Below, piece by piece: positions 26,151 through 35,064 of a stretch of DNA of 64,000 bases; the stretch's first letter is position 1; each line of letters opens with the position of its first letter. The stretch comes from FEN-1279 sp964400285. GTDB taxonomy: Bacteria > Bacteroidota > Ignavibacteria > Tepidaquicellales > Tepidaquicellaceae. Where the stretch lies: positions 1-64,000 of the forward strand of contig CAYNTK010000012.1 in NCBI GenBank assembly GCA_964400285.1. Reading direction: 5' to 3'. Both the position numbers and the translations under genes were made by a program. A model generated the notes under the pieces. That model had not been told where the DNA came from and made no database searches. It was given only the letters and a program-made list of their open reading frames with translations.

Positions 26151-27044
26151 GTGTATAAAATAATTATTCTATCAATAGTATTTTTATTTATCTCCTGCAA
26201 AACTAAATCTTCTCAGATAGATAAACCAGAGGAATTTATTAAAGCTGAAAAAGCAAGCGATTCGATTAAATTCGACTATGAAAGCAGAATAAATGAACTG
26301 AAAAAAATCCTCTCGGATGATTTTATTTTTAAATCAGTTTCTTGTTTTGTAGTAGTGAGTAATTTAAACGAAACCGAAACAAAAAGAATTACGGATAATA
26401 CTATAAAAAGTGCAGAGGAATGTTTATATAATGATTATTTCGTAAAAAAACCTGATGAACTTATAACTATTTTTCTATTTAAAGATGACAAGACATATAG
26501 ATACTGGGCTAAAAAACTTTTTGGGGATACAGATTTGTCAAAATTCGGATATTATAAGCCCTCAAAAAAAACAATGTTAATGAATATAAGCACAGGTGGT
26601 GGAACACTTGTTCACGAACTTACTCACGCATTTGTGCGATACGATTTCCCCGATATTCCTTCGTGGTTTAACGAAGGACTCGGCTCGCTCTACGAAAGAT
26701 GCTCGATGAATAATAAAGAAATTCTCGGACACACGAACTGGCGTTTGCCCGAACTAAAAGATGCGATTGCGAGCAATCTTTACAATTCTCTCGAATGGCT
26801 TGTTAATACAACCGATGAAGAATTTTATGATTACGAAAGTTCAAAAAATTATGCACAAGCAAGATACTTATGCCAGTATTTACAAGAAAAAAGGCTTTTG
26901 AAAAAGTTTTATAAATATTTTCGCGATAATTTCGAAAAAGACAAAACAGGAAAAACACAACTCGAAGAAATAACAAAAATGAAACTTGCGGATTTGGATT
27001 TTATATTTGTTGAATGGGTGAAAGCACTTAAAAACAATGAATAA
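26151..27044 (+). CDS. Putative metallopeptidase lipoprotein (HELTH, DUF1570-like)
   Basis: A lipoprotein of about 297 residues with hydrophobic signal and lipobox FISC. The central motif GGTLVHELTHAFVRYDFPDIPSWFNEGLGSLYE gives HExxH-type zinc ligands (as HELTH) and a downstream Glu in FNEGL, as in gluzincins of the peptidase MA/DUF1570 group. I chose GTG at 26151 (MYKIIILSIVFLFISC), preceded by GGAA. A TTG at 26130 in the same frame would add seven residues and overlap mnmE by 16 bp. It is probably in the permease-mnmE transcript. Substrate unknown. Confidence 0.75.
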   Translation: MYKIIILSIVFLFISCKTKSSQIDKPEEFIKAEKASDSIKFDYESRINELKKILSDDFIFKSVSCFVVVSNLNETETKRITDNTIKSAEECLYNDYFVKKPDELITIFLFKDDKTYRYWAKKLFGDTDLSKFGYYKPSKKTMLMNISTGGGTLVHELTHAFVRYDFPDIPSWFNEGLGSLYERCSMNNKEILGHTNWRLPELKDAIASNLYNSLEWLVNTTDEEFYDYESSKNYAQARYLCQYLQEKRLLKKFYKYFRDNFEKDKTGKTQLEEITKMKLADLDFIFVEWVKALKNNE

Positions 27045-27206
27045 TGAGTAATGAATAATATATTAATTAAAAAAAATCTGCGAAAATCATGTTTTTTTCG
27101 CTCTTTCTGTGTGCAAATCTTTTAAAATCCTCCATAAATTTTTCAATTTCTTAAGAATTCTATTCCTTCTATATTTATATAAACCAAAAAAAATCAGGAG
27201 AAAGTT

Positions 27207-28733
27207 ATGCCAGTTATTATCACAGGAAAAAATTTAAAAGTTGAAGACGTTTATAATGTCGCACTTAGAAATGAAAAAGTAGAATTACACCCGGATGCCG
27301 TTCAGCGAATAACCAAATGCCGCGGTTTCCTCGAAAAAAGAATAGTTGCAAAAGAAATTATGTATGGTGTAAATACAGGAATCGGTGAACTCGCTAATGT
27401 TGTTCTCACCGACGAACAAGTAAAAGATTTTCAGAAATATTTAATTTATAATCACGCAGCAGGTATTGGGGAGCCATTCCCTATGGAAGTTGTCAGAGCT
27501 GCTATGCTTTCGCGTATTAACGTTCACGCAAATGGTTATTCGGGATGCAGACCTGTGATTACTCAAACATATGTAGATATGTTGAATAAAGGTGTTACAC
27601 CTGTTGTTTGTACAAAAGGTAGTGTTGGTGCTTGCGGAGACCTTTCACCAATGAGTCAGATTGCCCTATCATTAATGGGTGAAGGTGAATCTTTTTACAA
27701 AGGAGAAAGAATGCCAACAAAAGATGCACTTGCAAAAGCAGGAATTCCGATTCCCGGTTTACAAGCACGTGATGGACTTGCAGCTATAAACGGCTCGAAT
27801 GTAATAACCGGTATGGCTTGCATACAGATTTACGAAATTGAAAGATTTTTAAAACAGGCAGAAATCGCTTGTGCTATGACACTTGAAGCCCTTATGGCAA
27901 ATATGAAGCCCTATGATACTCGACTACACAATTTAAGAGGTTTTAGAGGAGCAGTAACTTCAGCTGAAAATATAAAAAGAATGATTGATGGTTCGGATTT
28001 GCTCGGAAAAGTAAAAGTAAAAGTTCAAGATGCATATTCAATGCGTTCCACCCCACAAGTAATTGGTGCAGCACGTGATCAGCTTAGATGGACACGTGAA
28101 CAGGTGGAGATTGAACTTAATGGTGTTGCTGATAATCCAATCTTTTTACCAGATGACGAATTAGTTCTTACGGGTGCTAACTTTCAAGGCTCGCCAATTA
28201 GCGTTCCTCTTGATATGCTCGGTGCAGCTGTAACTATGGTTTGCGTTTTATCGGAAAGAAGATTGAACAGATTGTTGCATCCAGCATTAAGCGTAGGACT
28301 TCCGGCATTTTTAACAAAAGGTGCGGGAATGTTTTCGGGACATATGCTTAGCCAATACACTGCAGATATGATGATAGTCGAGCAAAAAATGCTCTCTGCC
28401 CCAGCTTCCATTCAGTCCATCCCTGCCGCTGCAGACCAGGAAGATTTTGTAAGTATGGGTATGAACACAGCACTTAAAACAAGACAAATTATCGAAAATG
28501 CTTACGGAATACTCGGAATCGAATTCATAGCCGCCGCACAGGCAATAGACTTCAGGGATTACAGCGTTGGAAAAGGGACTAAAGTCGCTCATTCGGAAGT
28601 CCGAAAAATAGTAGAGCATTTAGATGTAGATAGACCACTTTTCACAGACCATAATAATATGATGGCTTGTGTTAAACGACGCGATATATTGCATGCAGTA
28701 GAAAAAGAAATTGGTGAGCTGAAAACATATTAG
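27207..28733 (+). CDS. hutH: Histidine ammonia-lyase family protein with Ala-Cys-Gly MIO triad
   Basis: A 508-residue member of the MIO-dependent ammonia-lyase family, normally deaminating L-histidine to urocanate. Y53 (IMYGVNTGIGEL) and H83 (YNHAAGIG) match the HAL active site, as do QVIGAARDQLRW and AADQEDFVSMGMNTA. The prosthetic MIO is formed from residues 142-144, Ala-Ser-Gly in almost all characterised enzymes; here they are A142-C143-G144 (SVGACGDLSPMSQ). The expected QEDH is QEDF. A strong CAGGAGAAAG precedes the ATG, and a hairpin terminator follows. No other hut genes are near. A lyase or aminomutase for another amino acid is possible. Confidence 0.85.
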   Translation: MPVIITGKNLKVEDVYNVALRNEKVELHPDAVQRITKCRGFLEKRIVAKEIMYGVNTGIGELANVVLTDEQVKDFQKYLIYNHAAGIGEPFPMEVVRAAMLSRINVHANGYSGCRPVITQTYVDMLNKGVTPVVCTKGSVGACGDLSPMSQIALSLMGEGESFYKGERMPTKDALAKAGIPIPGLQARDGLAAINGSNVITGMACIQIYEIERFLKQAEIACAMTLEALMANMKPYDTRLHNLRGFRGAVTSAENIKRMIDGSDLLGKVKVKVQDAYSMRSTPQVIGAARDQLRWTREQVEIELNGVADNPIFLPDDELVLTGANFQGSPISVPLDMLGAAVTMVCVLSERRLNRLLHPALSVGLPAFLTKGAGMFSGHMLSQYTADMMIVEQKMLSAPASIQSIPAAADQEDFVSMGMNTALKTRQIIENAYGILGIEFIAAAQAIDFRDYSVGKGTKVAHSEVRKIVEHLDVDRPLFTDHNNMMACVKRRDILHAVEKEIGELKTY

Positions 28734-28771
28734 AGCAGAAAATTTGAATTTAATAGATTAGAAAATATACT

Positions 28772-28802
28772 CGTTCCCAAACTATGTTTGGGAACGTTTT
28801 TT
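28772..28802 (+). terminator. Terminator after hutH, also a REP-like palindrome
   Basis: CGTTCCCAAAC and GTTTGGGAACG pair perfectly around TAT, followed by TTTTTT, 39 bp after the hutH stop. The CGTT...AACG ends match the palindrome at 3995-4020, so it may be a dispersed repeat that also terminates transcription. Confidence 0.85.
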
Positions 28803-28818
28803 ATTATTTCAAAAAAAC

Positions 28819-29508
28819 ATGAAAGATTATTACAAAGATAAACTTTCCTCGGATAAATTATTTCAAGTATATAAAATTGCAACACCACGTGTACGGCAAT
28901 ATTTAAGAGAAGAAATTAACTTTGTACTAAAAAAAATAAGAAAAAATGATTTAGTTCTCGATTTAGGATGCGGATACGGGAGAGTAATTCCATCTCTTGC
29001 AAAGAAAGCAGGATTTGTAATTGGAATAGACACATCACCTACAAGCATAGCACTTGGAAAAAAATTACTGAACAATATTTCAAATTGTCATTTAATCAAG
29101 ATGAATGCAGTTAAAATGAGTTTCGAGGATGATACATTCGATGTGGTAGTATGTATTCAAAACGGAATATCAGCATTTCACGTTAATCAAAAAAAATTAA
29201 TCAAGGAAAGCATACGTGTAACAAAGCCGGGGGGATTGGTATTATTTTCAAGTTATTCGGAAAATTTCTGGGAACACCGATTGAGATGGTTCAAACTTCA
29301 ATCGGAAGCAGGGTTACTTGGTGAAATTGATTTCAAAAAAACCAAAAACGGGAAAATTTTTTGTAAAGACGGATTTAAAGCAACGACAATAAACAAAAAA
29401 CAATTTTTAAGCCTGACAAGAGGATTAAATGTTAAAGTCAAAATCGTTGAAGTCGATAGTTCAAGTTTGTTTTGTGAAATAAAAAAATTAAAGAAAGTGT
29501 GTAAGTAA
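28819..29508 (+). CDS. Class I SAM-dependent methyltransferase
   Basis: A 229-residue Rossmann-fold methyltransferase. Motif I is LVLDLGCGYGRVIPSLAK, the acidic end of strand 2 is VIGIDTSP, and the post-I region NAVKMSFEDDTFDVVVCIQNG binds the adenine. VTKPGGLVLFSSYSE is typical motif III. No substrate-defining domain is visible; small-molecule or UbiE-like substrates are both possible. It begins right after the hutH terminator and is followed by a small membrane protein gene. Confidence 0.88.
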   Translation: MKDYYKDKLSSDKLFQVYKIATPRVRQYLREEINFVLKKIRKNDLVLDLGCGYGRVIPSLAKKAGFVIGIDTSPTSIALGKKLLNNISNCHLIKMNAVKMSFEDDTFDVVVCIQNGISAFHVNQKKLIKESIRVTKPGGLVLFSSYSENFWEHRLRWFKLQSEAGLLGEIDFKKTKNGKIFCKDGFKATTINKKQFLSLTRGLNVKVKIVEVDSSSLFCEIKKLKKVCK

Positions 29509-29604
29509 AATTTTTTTTTCGATTATCTTTAAAACGATTTCGGACTTGATATTCAAGATATTTAGTTCTAATTTTTATTAAGAATTATAGAAGGAGAAAA
29601 AGTC

Positions 29605-29919
29605 TTGTATAGTAAAGTATTTTCTCGGATTATAAAATCAATAGCACTTATTCTTGTATTCACTTGTAGTATATTATTCACCGATATTGCTATGACACAG
29701 TCAAAAGACAGCCAGAGTGGTTCACAAACGGAGCAAAAAGATGATTCAGAAAGTTCAAATACTTTAATTTATGTTGGAATTGCAGCAGTTATGGTTGCAG
29801 TTGCGATTTATCTTTTAGTTAAAAAACCTGAAGACAAAAAAACAGAAAGCGATAAAAATAAAAATCCAAAAGACTCAACTGCAATTAACAAAACCGATTC
29901 GACACAAATAAAGAAGTAA
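29605..29919 (+). CDS. Small membrane protein of unknown function
   Basis: A 104-residue protein with an N-terminal hydrophobic segment (IIKSIALILVFTCSILFTDIAM) that may be a signal peptide, a Ser/Gln/Asp-rich linker, a second membrane helix (TLIYVGIAAVMVAVAIYLLV) and a Lys/Asp-rich hydrophilic tail. The start is TTG at 29605, supported by an excellent AGAAGGAG eleven bases upstream. I do not recognise a family. Confidence 0.65.
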   Translation: MYSKVFSRIIKSIALILVFTCSILFTDIAMTQSKDSQSGSQTEQKDDSESSNTLIYVGIAAVMVAVAIYLLVKKPEDKKTESDKNKNPKDSTAINKTDSTQIKK

Positions 29920-30060
29920 ATATTAAATTATTTCTAAATTCTAATATCTTTCTTCTAAACATTATCTAAATTCAAAACTGAATGCAGTTATATATTTATG
30001 ATTTTAAATTTTCTGCCTGTGGTAGGAAGGATTAGTATTTAGAAATTTGGATTTAGAACT

Positions 30061-31362
30061 CTAAAAAACATTACCTCTCTTAAATTTGTAAATACTAAAT
30101 AAATTCACTACAGTCGAAATTCCAAATAGAATTACAAGGTAGTACCAGATATCCATAAAGCCTGCACCCCGCCATAACACTGCAAGAAAGCCTTCAACAG
30201 ACCAGTAAACAATTGTAAGCTTACTAAAAAACTGGATTGACTCAGGCATTAGAGATACTGGAAACCATGCTCCTCCCACCGCACTCATCATAAGAATCAA
30301 AAACATTCCCCAACCATCTGCTTGTTTTGAAGTTTTGACTATTGAAGCAAGTAACATTCCAAATGCAGTGCATACAGTTGCTGAAGCTAATATAACTAAA
30401 ATCAAATTAAATAAATTTGAGAAGATATCTATTTTAAATAAAATATAACCGAATAAAAACATTGCTGAAAGTTGAATTATACCCAGAGACATATTAAATA
30501 AATACTTGCTCCACAAAATATGTGTGCGTGTTACAGGTGCAGTCAAAATGCGCATCATTACCCCACTTTTCTTTTCATCGAGCAAAGAAGTTGCAGAAGC
30601 TGTGATTGTAAAAAGTAGAAACATAATTGCCCACCCTCCCACACTGCGAGTCGCCATTGGATTTGCTATATCTTTCCCAACAAGTTGCTGTTTTTCTATA
30701 TCAATCATATTTTTAAAAAACTGTCCCGCTCCAACATTAGATGAATCCGATGCTTGATACAAATCCGGATTTAAAATTAAAGAAGTATCGATATTATAAT
30801 ATTTACTAATTGTTCGTGCAATATCCGAATTAAATGAATTTCCTCTTTCTTTACCGAGACTTGTTTCTGCTTGCCTAAACATACTTTTATTAAAAATCTC
30901 CGGCATCTGATTCATAATAATTTGCTGAAGCATTCCTTCCACAATCTGCATTTCAAATTCATTTTTCGGGTCGTAAAAAAATTTTAACTTTAAAGTTTTC
31001 GATGTATCCGTATATGCATCTTCGGGAATAATTAAAGCAGAAGAAAATATTCCAGACTTGATATGATTCTTTATTAAATTTGTATCATATTTTATCTGAT
31101 TACCGTTATCATCTTTGTATGTTTTTACAAGTGCAAATGTTTTTGTTGTATCGAGCACCATTTCAAGTTTTTTAGCTATCGGAGCATTACTATTGTTTAT
31201 AAATCCAAGTTTTAAATTCTCGATACCTTCTCCTGCATTACCAAATACCTGTCCAAAAATATAAATTAATACTACAGGTACAAGAAATGTCAAGCTCATT
31301 GCAACTTTATCCTTAAAAAAAAGCGTATAATCTTTCTTGAATAATTTTATTATCATTTTCAA
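30061..31362 (-). CDS. ABC-2 type exporter permease
   Basis: A 433-residue ABC2_membrane_3-type permease: one N-terminal transmembrane helix (VAMSLTFLVPVVLIYIFGQVF), a large extracytoplasmic domain of about 220 residues, and a C-terminal bundle of five helices with the typical LLDEKKSGVMMRILTAPVTRTHILWSKYL and GAWFPVSLMPESIQFFSKL. It overlaps its ATPase gene by 4 bp. Such pairs export drugs, lipids or peptides; the substrate here is unknown. Confidence 0.9.
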   Translation of the reverse strand: MKMIIKLFKKDYTLFFKDKVAMSLTFLVPVVLIYIFGQVFGNAGEGIENLKLGFINNSNAPIAKKLEMVLDTTKTFALVKTYKDDNGNQIKYDTNLIKNHIKSGIFSSALIIPEDAYTDTSKTLKLKFFYDPKNEFEMQIVEGMLQQIIMNQMPEIFNKSMFRQAETSLGKERGNSFNSDIARTISKYYNIDTSLILNPDLYQASDSSNVGAGQFFKNMIDIEKQQLVGKDIANPMATRSVGGWAIMFLLFTITASATSLLDEKKSGVMMRILTAPVTRTHILWSKYLFNMSLGIIQLSAMFLFGYILFKIDIFSNLFNLILVILASATVCTAFGMLLASIVKTSKQADGWGMFLILMMSAVGGAWFPVSLMPESIQFFSKLTIVYWSVEGFLAVLWRGAGFMDIWYYLVILFGISTVVNLFSIYKFKRGNVF

Positions 31363-32276
31363 TCTCTCAACCTCCTTCCCGTAAGTTTTAAAAACAGTTC
31401 TTCAAGAGTTGGATTTTGAAATTCTACATCTTTTAAATCGATATTTTTTTCTTCAAGTAATTCAAATACGTTAGAAAGTTTTACATCAGAAATTATTTTT
31501 ATTTCATATTTATCCTCTTTATCTGTAATTTCTCCAAACCTTTCAAAAGAATTCATTAAGGGAATAGTCTTTTCATTTTTTAAAATAAACACTTTTTGCT
31601 TATATGGAAGCATATTTAATAGTGACTCTTTATTACCCTGTGCAATAATTTTTCCCTTATCGATGATAGCAATTCTTTTGCAGAGCCGCTCTGCTTCTTC
31701 CATATAGTGAGTAGTATATATTATCGTCATACCTTCATCATTAATTTTTTGTAGATAATCGAATATTGCATTTCGGGATTGAGGATCTACACCTACCGTA
31801 GGCTCATCACAAAGCAATACTTCAGGGTCGTGAAGTAAAGCTGCAATTAGATTTAAGCGACGTTGCATTCCTCCTGAAAAAGTCTTAACTAAATCATTTC
31901 TCCTTTCAAATAATCCAACAGATTTTAATTTTTCTTCTATCTTAGTTTTAATTTCATTTTTATTCAATGAATATAAACTACCGAAAATCTTTAAATTAGC
32001 TTCTGCAGAAATATCTTCATAAAGTGCAAGTGATTGAGGAGTAAGTCCGATTTTTTTTCTTATATTAAGCGAATCTCGTGAAATTATATCACCATTATAT
32101 GTAATACTCCCTTCGTCTAAATCAATATAACCAGCTATCATATTCATCATTGTTGATTTCCCTGCTCCATTCGGACCGAGAAGTCCAAAAAAATCACCAT
32201 TTTTAATTTCAAGAGAAACATCATCAAGAGCTTTAATAGTCTTGTATTTTTTTTTAATATTTTTTATTACAATCAT
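31359..32276 (-). CDS. ABC transporter ATP-binding protein
   Basis: A 305-residue CcmA/DrrA-like ATPase partner of the ABC-2 permease. Walker A is GPNGAGKST, the Q-loop region is TPQSLALYEDISAEANLKIF, the signature is FSGGMQRRLNLIAAL, Walker B is EVLLCDEPTVGVDPQSR and the switch His is in YTTHYMEEAE. The C-terminal ~85 residues form the extra domain usual in this subfamily. First gene of the two-gene operon. Confidence 0.93.
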   Translation of the reverse strand: MIVIKNIKKKYKTIKALDDVSLEIKNGDFFGLLGPNGAGKSTMMNMIAGYIDLDEGSITYNGDIISRDSLNIRKKIGLTPQSLALYEDISAEANLKIFGSLYSLNKNEIKTKIEEKLKSVGLFERRNDLVKTFSGGMQRRLNLIAALLHDPEVLLCDEPTVGVDPQSRNAIFDYLQKINDEGMTIIYTTHYMEEAERLCKRIAIIDKGKIIAQGNKESLLNMLPYKQKVFILKNEKTIPLMNSFERFGEITDKEDKYEIKIISDVKLSNVFELLEEKNIDLKDVEFQNPTLEELFLKLTGRRLRD

Positions 32277-32304
32277 AAAAATTATGAGTAAATTTTTATA
32301 TTAT

Positions 32305-32336
32305 AAAAAAAGCCCATTGGAAAAAATCCGACGGGC
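32305..32336 (-). terminator. Terminator after the M14 carboxypeptidase gene
   Basis: On the minus strand AGCCCGTCGGA pairs with TCCAATGGGCT (one wobble, one mismatch) around six T, followed by seven T. It ends the M14 gene and separates it from the ABC operon. Confidence 0.85.
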
Positions 32337-32360
32337 TATAATATTAAACGCTAAGTTTAT

Positions 32361-34763
32361 TTACTTATTTACAATCAGTTTTTTAACGTCGGAATATTTT
32401 TCGGTTTCCAGTTTATAAAAATACGCTCCTGTTGATAAATTTGTTGCATTTAATTCATAAGTATATTTACCTGCAGAAAGATTTTCATTTACTAAAACAG
32501 AAATTTCACGACCTACAATATCGAATAATCTTAATTTAACGAAAGAATTTACTGGAATATCAAAATTGATTTTTGTTATAGGATTAAACGGATTCGGATA
32601 GTTTTGGTATAATGAAAACGTTTTGGGAACTTCAGAACCATTAGATTTAATTGTCGTAGGATTATCACTATAATCAACAATTCTAAAGTCATCGAAGTAA
32701 AATCCGTCTCCCGGTGTCCCGCTATCTGTGTAATAATAAAATCTAATTTTGATGGTTTGTCCAATATATGCGTTAAGATTGATTTGCTCATAAACCCAAT
32801 AATTTAATCCAACATAAGATTGGTATGAAGATATAAGTTTTGTATATCTTCCCGTCATAGTAGTCCACGTAGAACCACCATTGCTACTAACCTGTATTCT
32901 TGCATAATCGTATCCGGGTTCTGTAGCCCATTTAGCAGCATATTCTATTCTCGGATTTGATTTACCTGTAAGATTAATATTATTATTTAATGTAAAATAA
33001 TTTGCTGTTGAATTTGATGAATTTCCACCTTTCGAGTCACAGAAACATCTCGAACCTTTCCAAAATGTCATATATGTTGTATCCCATTGTTTTCCAGTTC
33101 CACTAAATGTCCAGTTTCCTTTACCATTTTCTGCATTATCAGAAAAAAGAGTTTGTATATTTCCAATTGTTATATAAAACGTGTCTTTTGATGCAACAAC
33201 ATTTTCTTGTTTTATTGTGCAAACTATTTGCATATTGTCGCCAACATTTGCCGAATTGGAAATCCTAAATTTAAAATTACTTGTATTTTCTTTTATCTGA
33301 TTAACTTGGATACTGTCATAATTTATGCTTGTAACAAGTGGTGTAGCATTCGTATAATTCGTTGATAACTCAACTACAACATTTTTAGAAGTTTGGGATA
33401 TTCCTTTATTCCTAACAGCTATTTTTAATTGCAATGTATCACTTCTATAAGCAGCACCTTTACCAGCAACAGTAAAATTTTGCATTTTTGGGTAAGCCCC
33501 CGCTACCCAGCTTATATACCTCATCATCGGTAGATTCAATATATTCAATGGTATTATTTCAGTTGTTGCAGGCCAAAAACTCGAGCCAGATATTTCAACT
33601 GTCCAGCCGTAAGTCCCTATTGAATGCATATAATCACGGGTTGTTCCACTTGAATAGTAATCGAGCATCTCTATTACTGTCCCATAAGGATATTGATTGG
33701 TCTGACAGAATTCAGAACTATAATCCGAATATATATCATACCTTATTGCAGTATCACAATAGCTATATGGATTTAAAGCAGAACCCGCAACTGAATGCAT
33801 AGATAAAGCAATCTTTGGATGTCTTAGTAGTAAAAAATCCCTTATTGCTTGAGATTCTGGCTCAGAAAAAGCAGAAGGCCCACGGTATGTATCGCTACAA
33901 GGGTCATTACTCGAACCGCTATTATAACCCCATCCGTAACTGTAATTTCTATTTAAATCCACACCATAACACGAACCGTTATTTCTTCTATTCTTTCTCC
34001 ACGTTCCTCCTCCGTTAGGATTTGTTGTTTGGTTATATACATAACCATCGGGATTTACACATGGAACAAAAAACAATTCTCTATTATTAATTAAATAAGT
34101 AGCTTCGGGGTCTGTTCCATAGTTTTCACAAAGCCAAAACATATAATAAAGTTGTACTTCCGAAGACATAGGTTCGCGTGCGTGATGAAGTCCGTCGAAG
34201 TATGCCATTGGTTCGATTGCTGACTCATTAATATTTGGATTATCCGAAATCTTTATACCCCAAATGGTTCTCGATTCATGCGTGGTGCCAAGATTGATTT
34301 TTGTAGAAGCAATATTCGGATAAAGTAAAGTTAAGGTATCCAGAACTCTAATTATTTCTGTATAAGTGTGTGCTCCTTTCATACTACCAAGCGTGTAGCC
34401 GTCGATATTATCGGTCTTCATAATTTCATTGCTTTTCCTTAGCTCTTCTTCTGTTGGAGGAGGTATCTCGGAATAATATTTGTTCAAATCGTCTATTAGT
34501 ATATCATATCTATAACCAGTTGATTTAAGTAATTGAATTTCATAAGGATTTAAATCTAAAATAATTCCATCTTTAATATTCCCAAAATATTCATCGGCAG
34601 AAATTCCTTTTGAGATAAGAGTTTGAATATCACTCGATGAATTTAAATAAATCTTAACTCTTGTGTATTTGTCGGTATAAATATTATGAGTATCGGATAA
34701 GTTAAAACTCATTGATACAATAAAAAAGCAAAAAGCTAATGAAGTGAAAAGTAGATTTTTCAT
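32361..34763 (-). CDS. Secreted M14 zinc carboxypeptidase with type IX sorting domain
   Basis: An 800-residue secreted protein with a signal peptide (NLLFTSLAFCFFIVSMSFNL). The M14 domain has zinc ligands H194 and E197 (GLHHAREP), H323 (ALSMHS) and catalytic E390 (GWTVEISG); substrate-binding CVNPDGY and VDLNRNYSYGW are also present. A beta-sandwich domain follows (around residues 540-700, ending in FYFDDFRIVD), like those of immune inhibitor A and MAM proteins. The last ~85 residues form a type IX secretion C-terminal domain with NYPNPFNPITKINFDIP and GAYFYKLETEKYSDVKKLIV. It is predicted to be exported by T9SS and act outside the cell on peptides. Confidence 0.92.
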   Translation of the reverse strand: MKNLLFTSLAFCFFIVSMSFNLSDTHNIYTDKYTRVKIYLNSSSDIQTLISKGISADEYFGNIKDGIILDLNPYEIQLLKSTGYRYDILIDDLNKYYSEIPPPTEEELRKSNEIMKTDNIDGYTLGSMKGAHTYTEIIRVLDTLTLLYPNIASTKINLGTTHESRTIWGIKISDNPNINESAIEPMAYFDGLHHAREPMSSEVQLYYMFWLCENYGTDPEATYLINNRELFFVPCVNPDGYVYNQTTNPNGGGTWRKNRRNNGSCYGVDLNRNYSYGWGYNSGSSNDPCSDTYRGPSAFSEPESQAIRDFLLLRHPKIALSMHSVAGSALNPYSYCDTAIRYDIYSDYSSEFCQTNQYPYGTVIEMLDYYSSGTTRDYMHSIGTYGWTVEISGSSFWPATTEIIPLNILNLPMMRYISWVAGAYPKMQNFTVAGKGAAYRSDTLQLKIAVRNKGISQTSKNVVVELSTNYTNATPLVTSINYDSIQVNQIKENTSNFKFRISNSANVGDNMQIVCTIKQENVVASKDTFYITIGNIQTLFSDNAENGKGNWTFSGTGKQWDTTYMTFWKGSRCFCDSKGGNSSNSTANYFTLNNNINLTGKSNPRIEYAAKWATEPGYDYARIQVSSNGGSTWTTMTGRYTKLISSYQSYVGLNYWVYEQINLNAYIGQTIKIRFYYYTDSGTPGDGFYFDDFRIVDYSDNPTTIKSNGSEVPKTFSLYQNYPNPFNPITKINFDIPVNSFVKLRLFDIVGREISVLVNENLSAGKYTYELNATNLSTGAYFYKLETEKYSDVKKLIVNK

Positions 34764-35064
34764 ATAATTTTAAATTTTTTACTTGTTTAAAAATAGTATA
34801 AAAATTTTAATATTTCGAGTTAAAAGAAAAAAATTCTAATCTAACTTCAGTTAAAATGTATTCGATTTGTATTATTTAATTTTAATAAATTATCCAGAAT
34901 ACTTATAAGAAATCTGAAAATTGAAAATGCCTCATTCTTTATGCCAAAAAAATTAAATAAGATAAATTTTATTGTATTATTATTCTAAATTTATTAGTAA
35001 CTTATTTTTAGCTCGTTTATGGATTTTTTTTAAATTAGTTTTAAAAATTTAAAAAACAAAAATT
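34764..35064. other. Divergent intergenic region, no gene seen
   Basis: About 300 bp of extremely AT-rich DNA between the minus-strand M14 gene and the plus-strand lipoprotein gene. It must hold both promoters, but I see no convincing inverted repeat, RNA fold or small gene in it. Confidence 0.6.

Noticed and set aside
28311..28619. Open frame on the minus strand inside hutH
   Set aside because: It is antisense to the strongly conserved lyase, with no ribosome-binding site and no protein-like pattern.
29930..30046. Inverted repeat TTTCTAAATTCTAAT / ATTAGTATTTAGAAA as ends of a small mobile element
   Set aside because: The match is imperfect and AT-rich, there is no target duplication, and the interval holds no gene.
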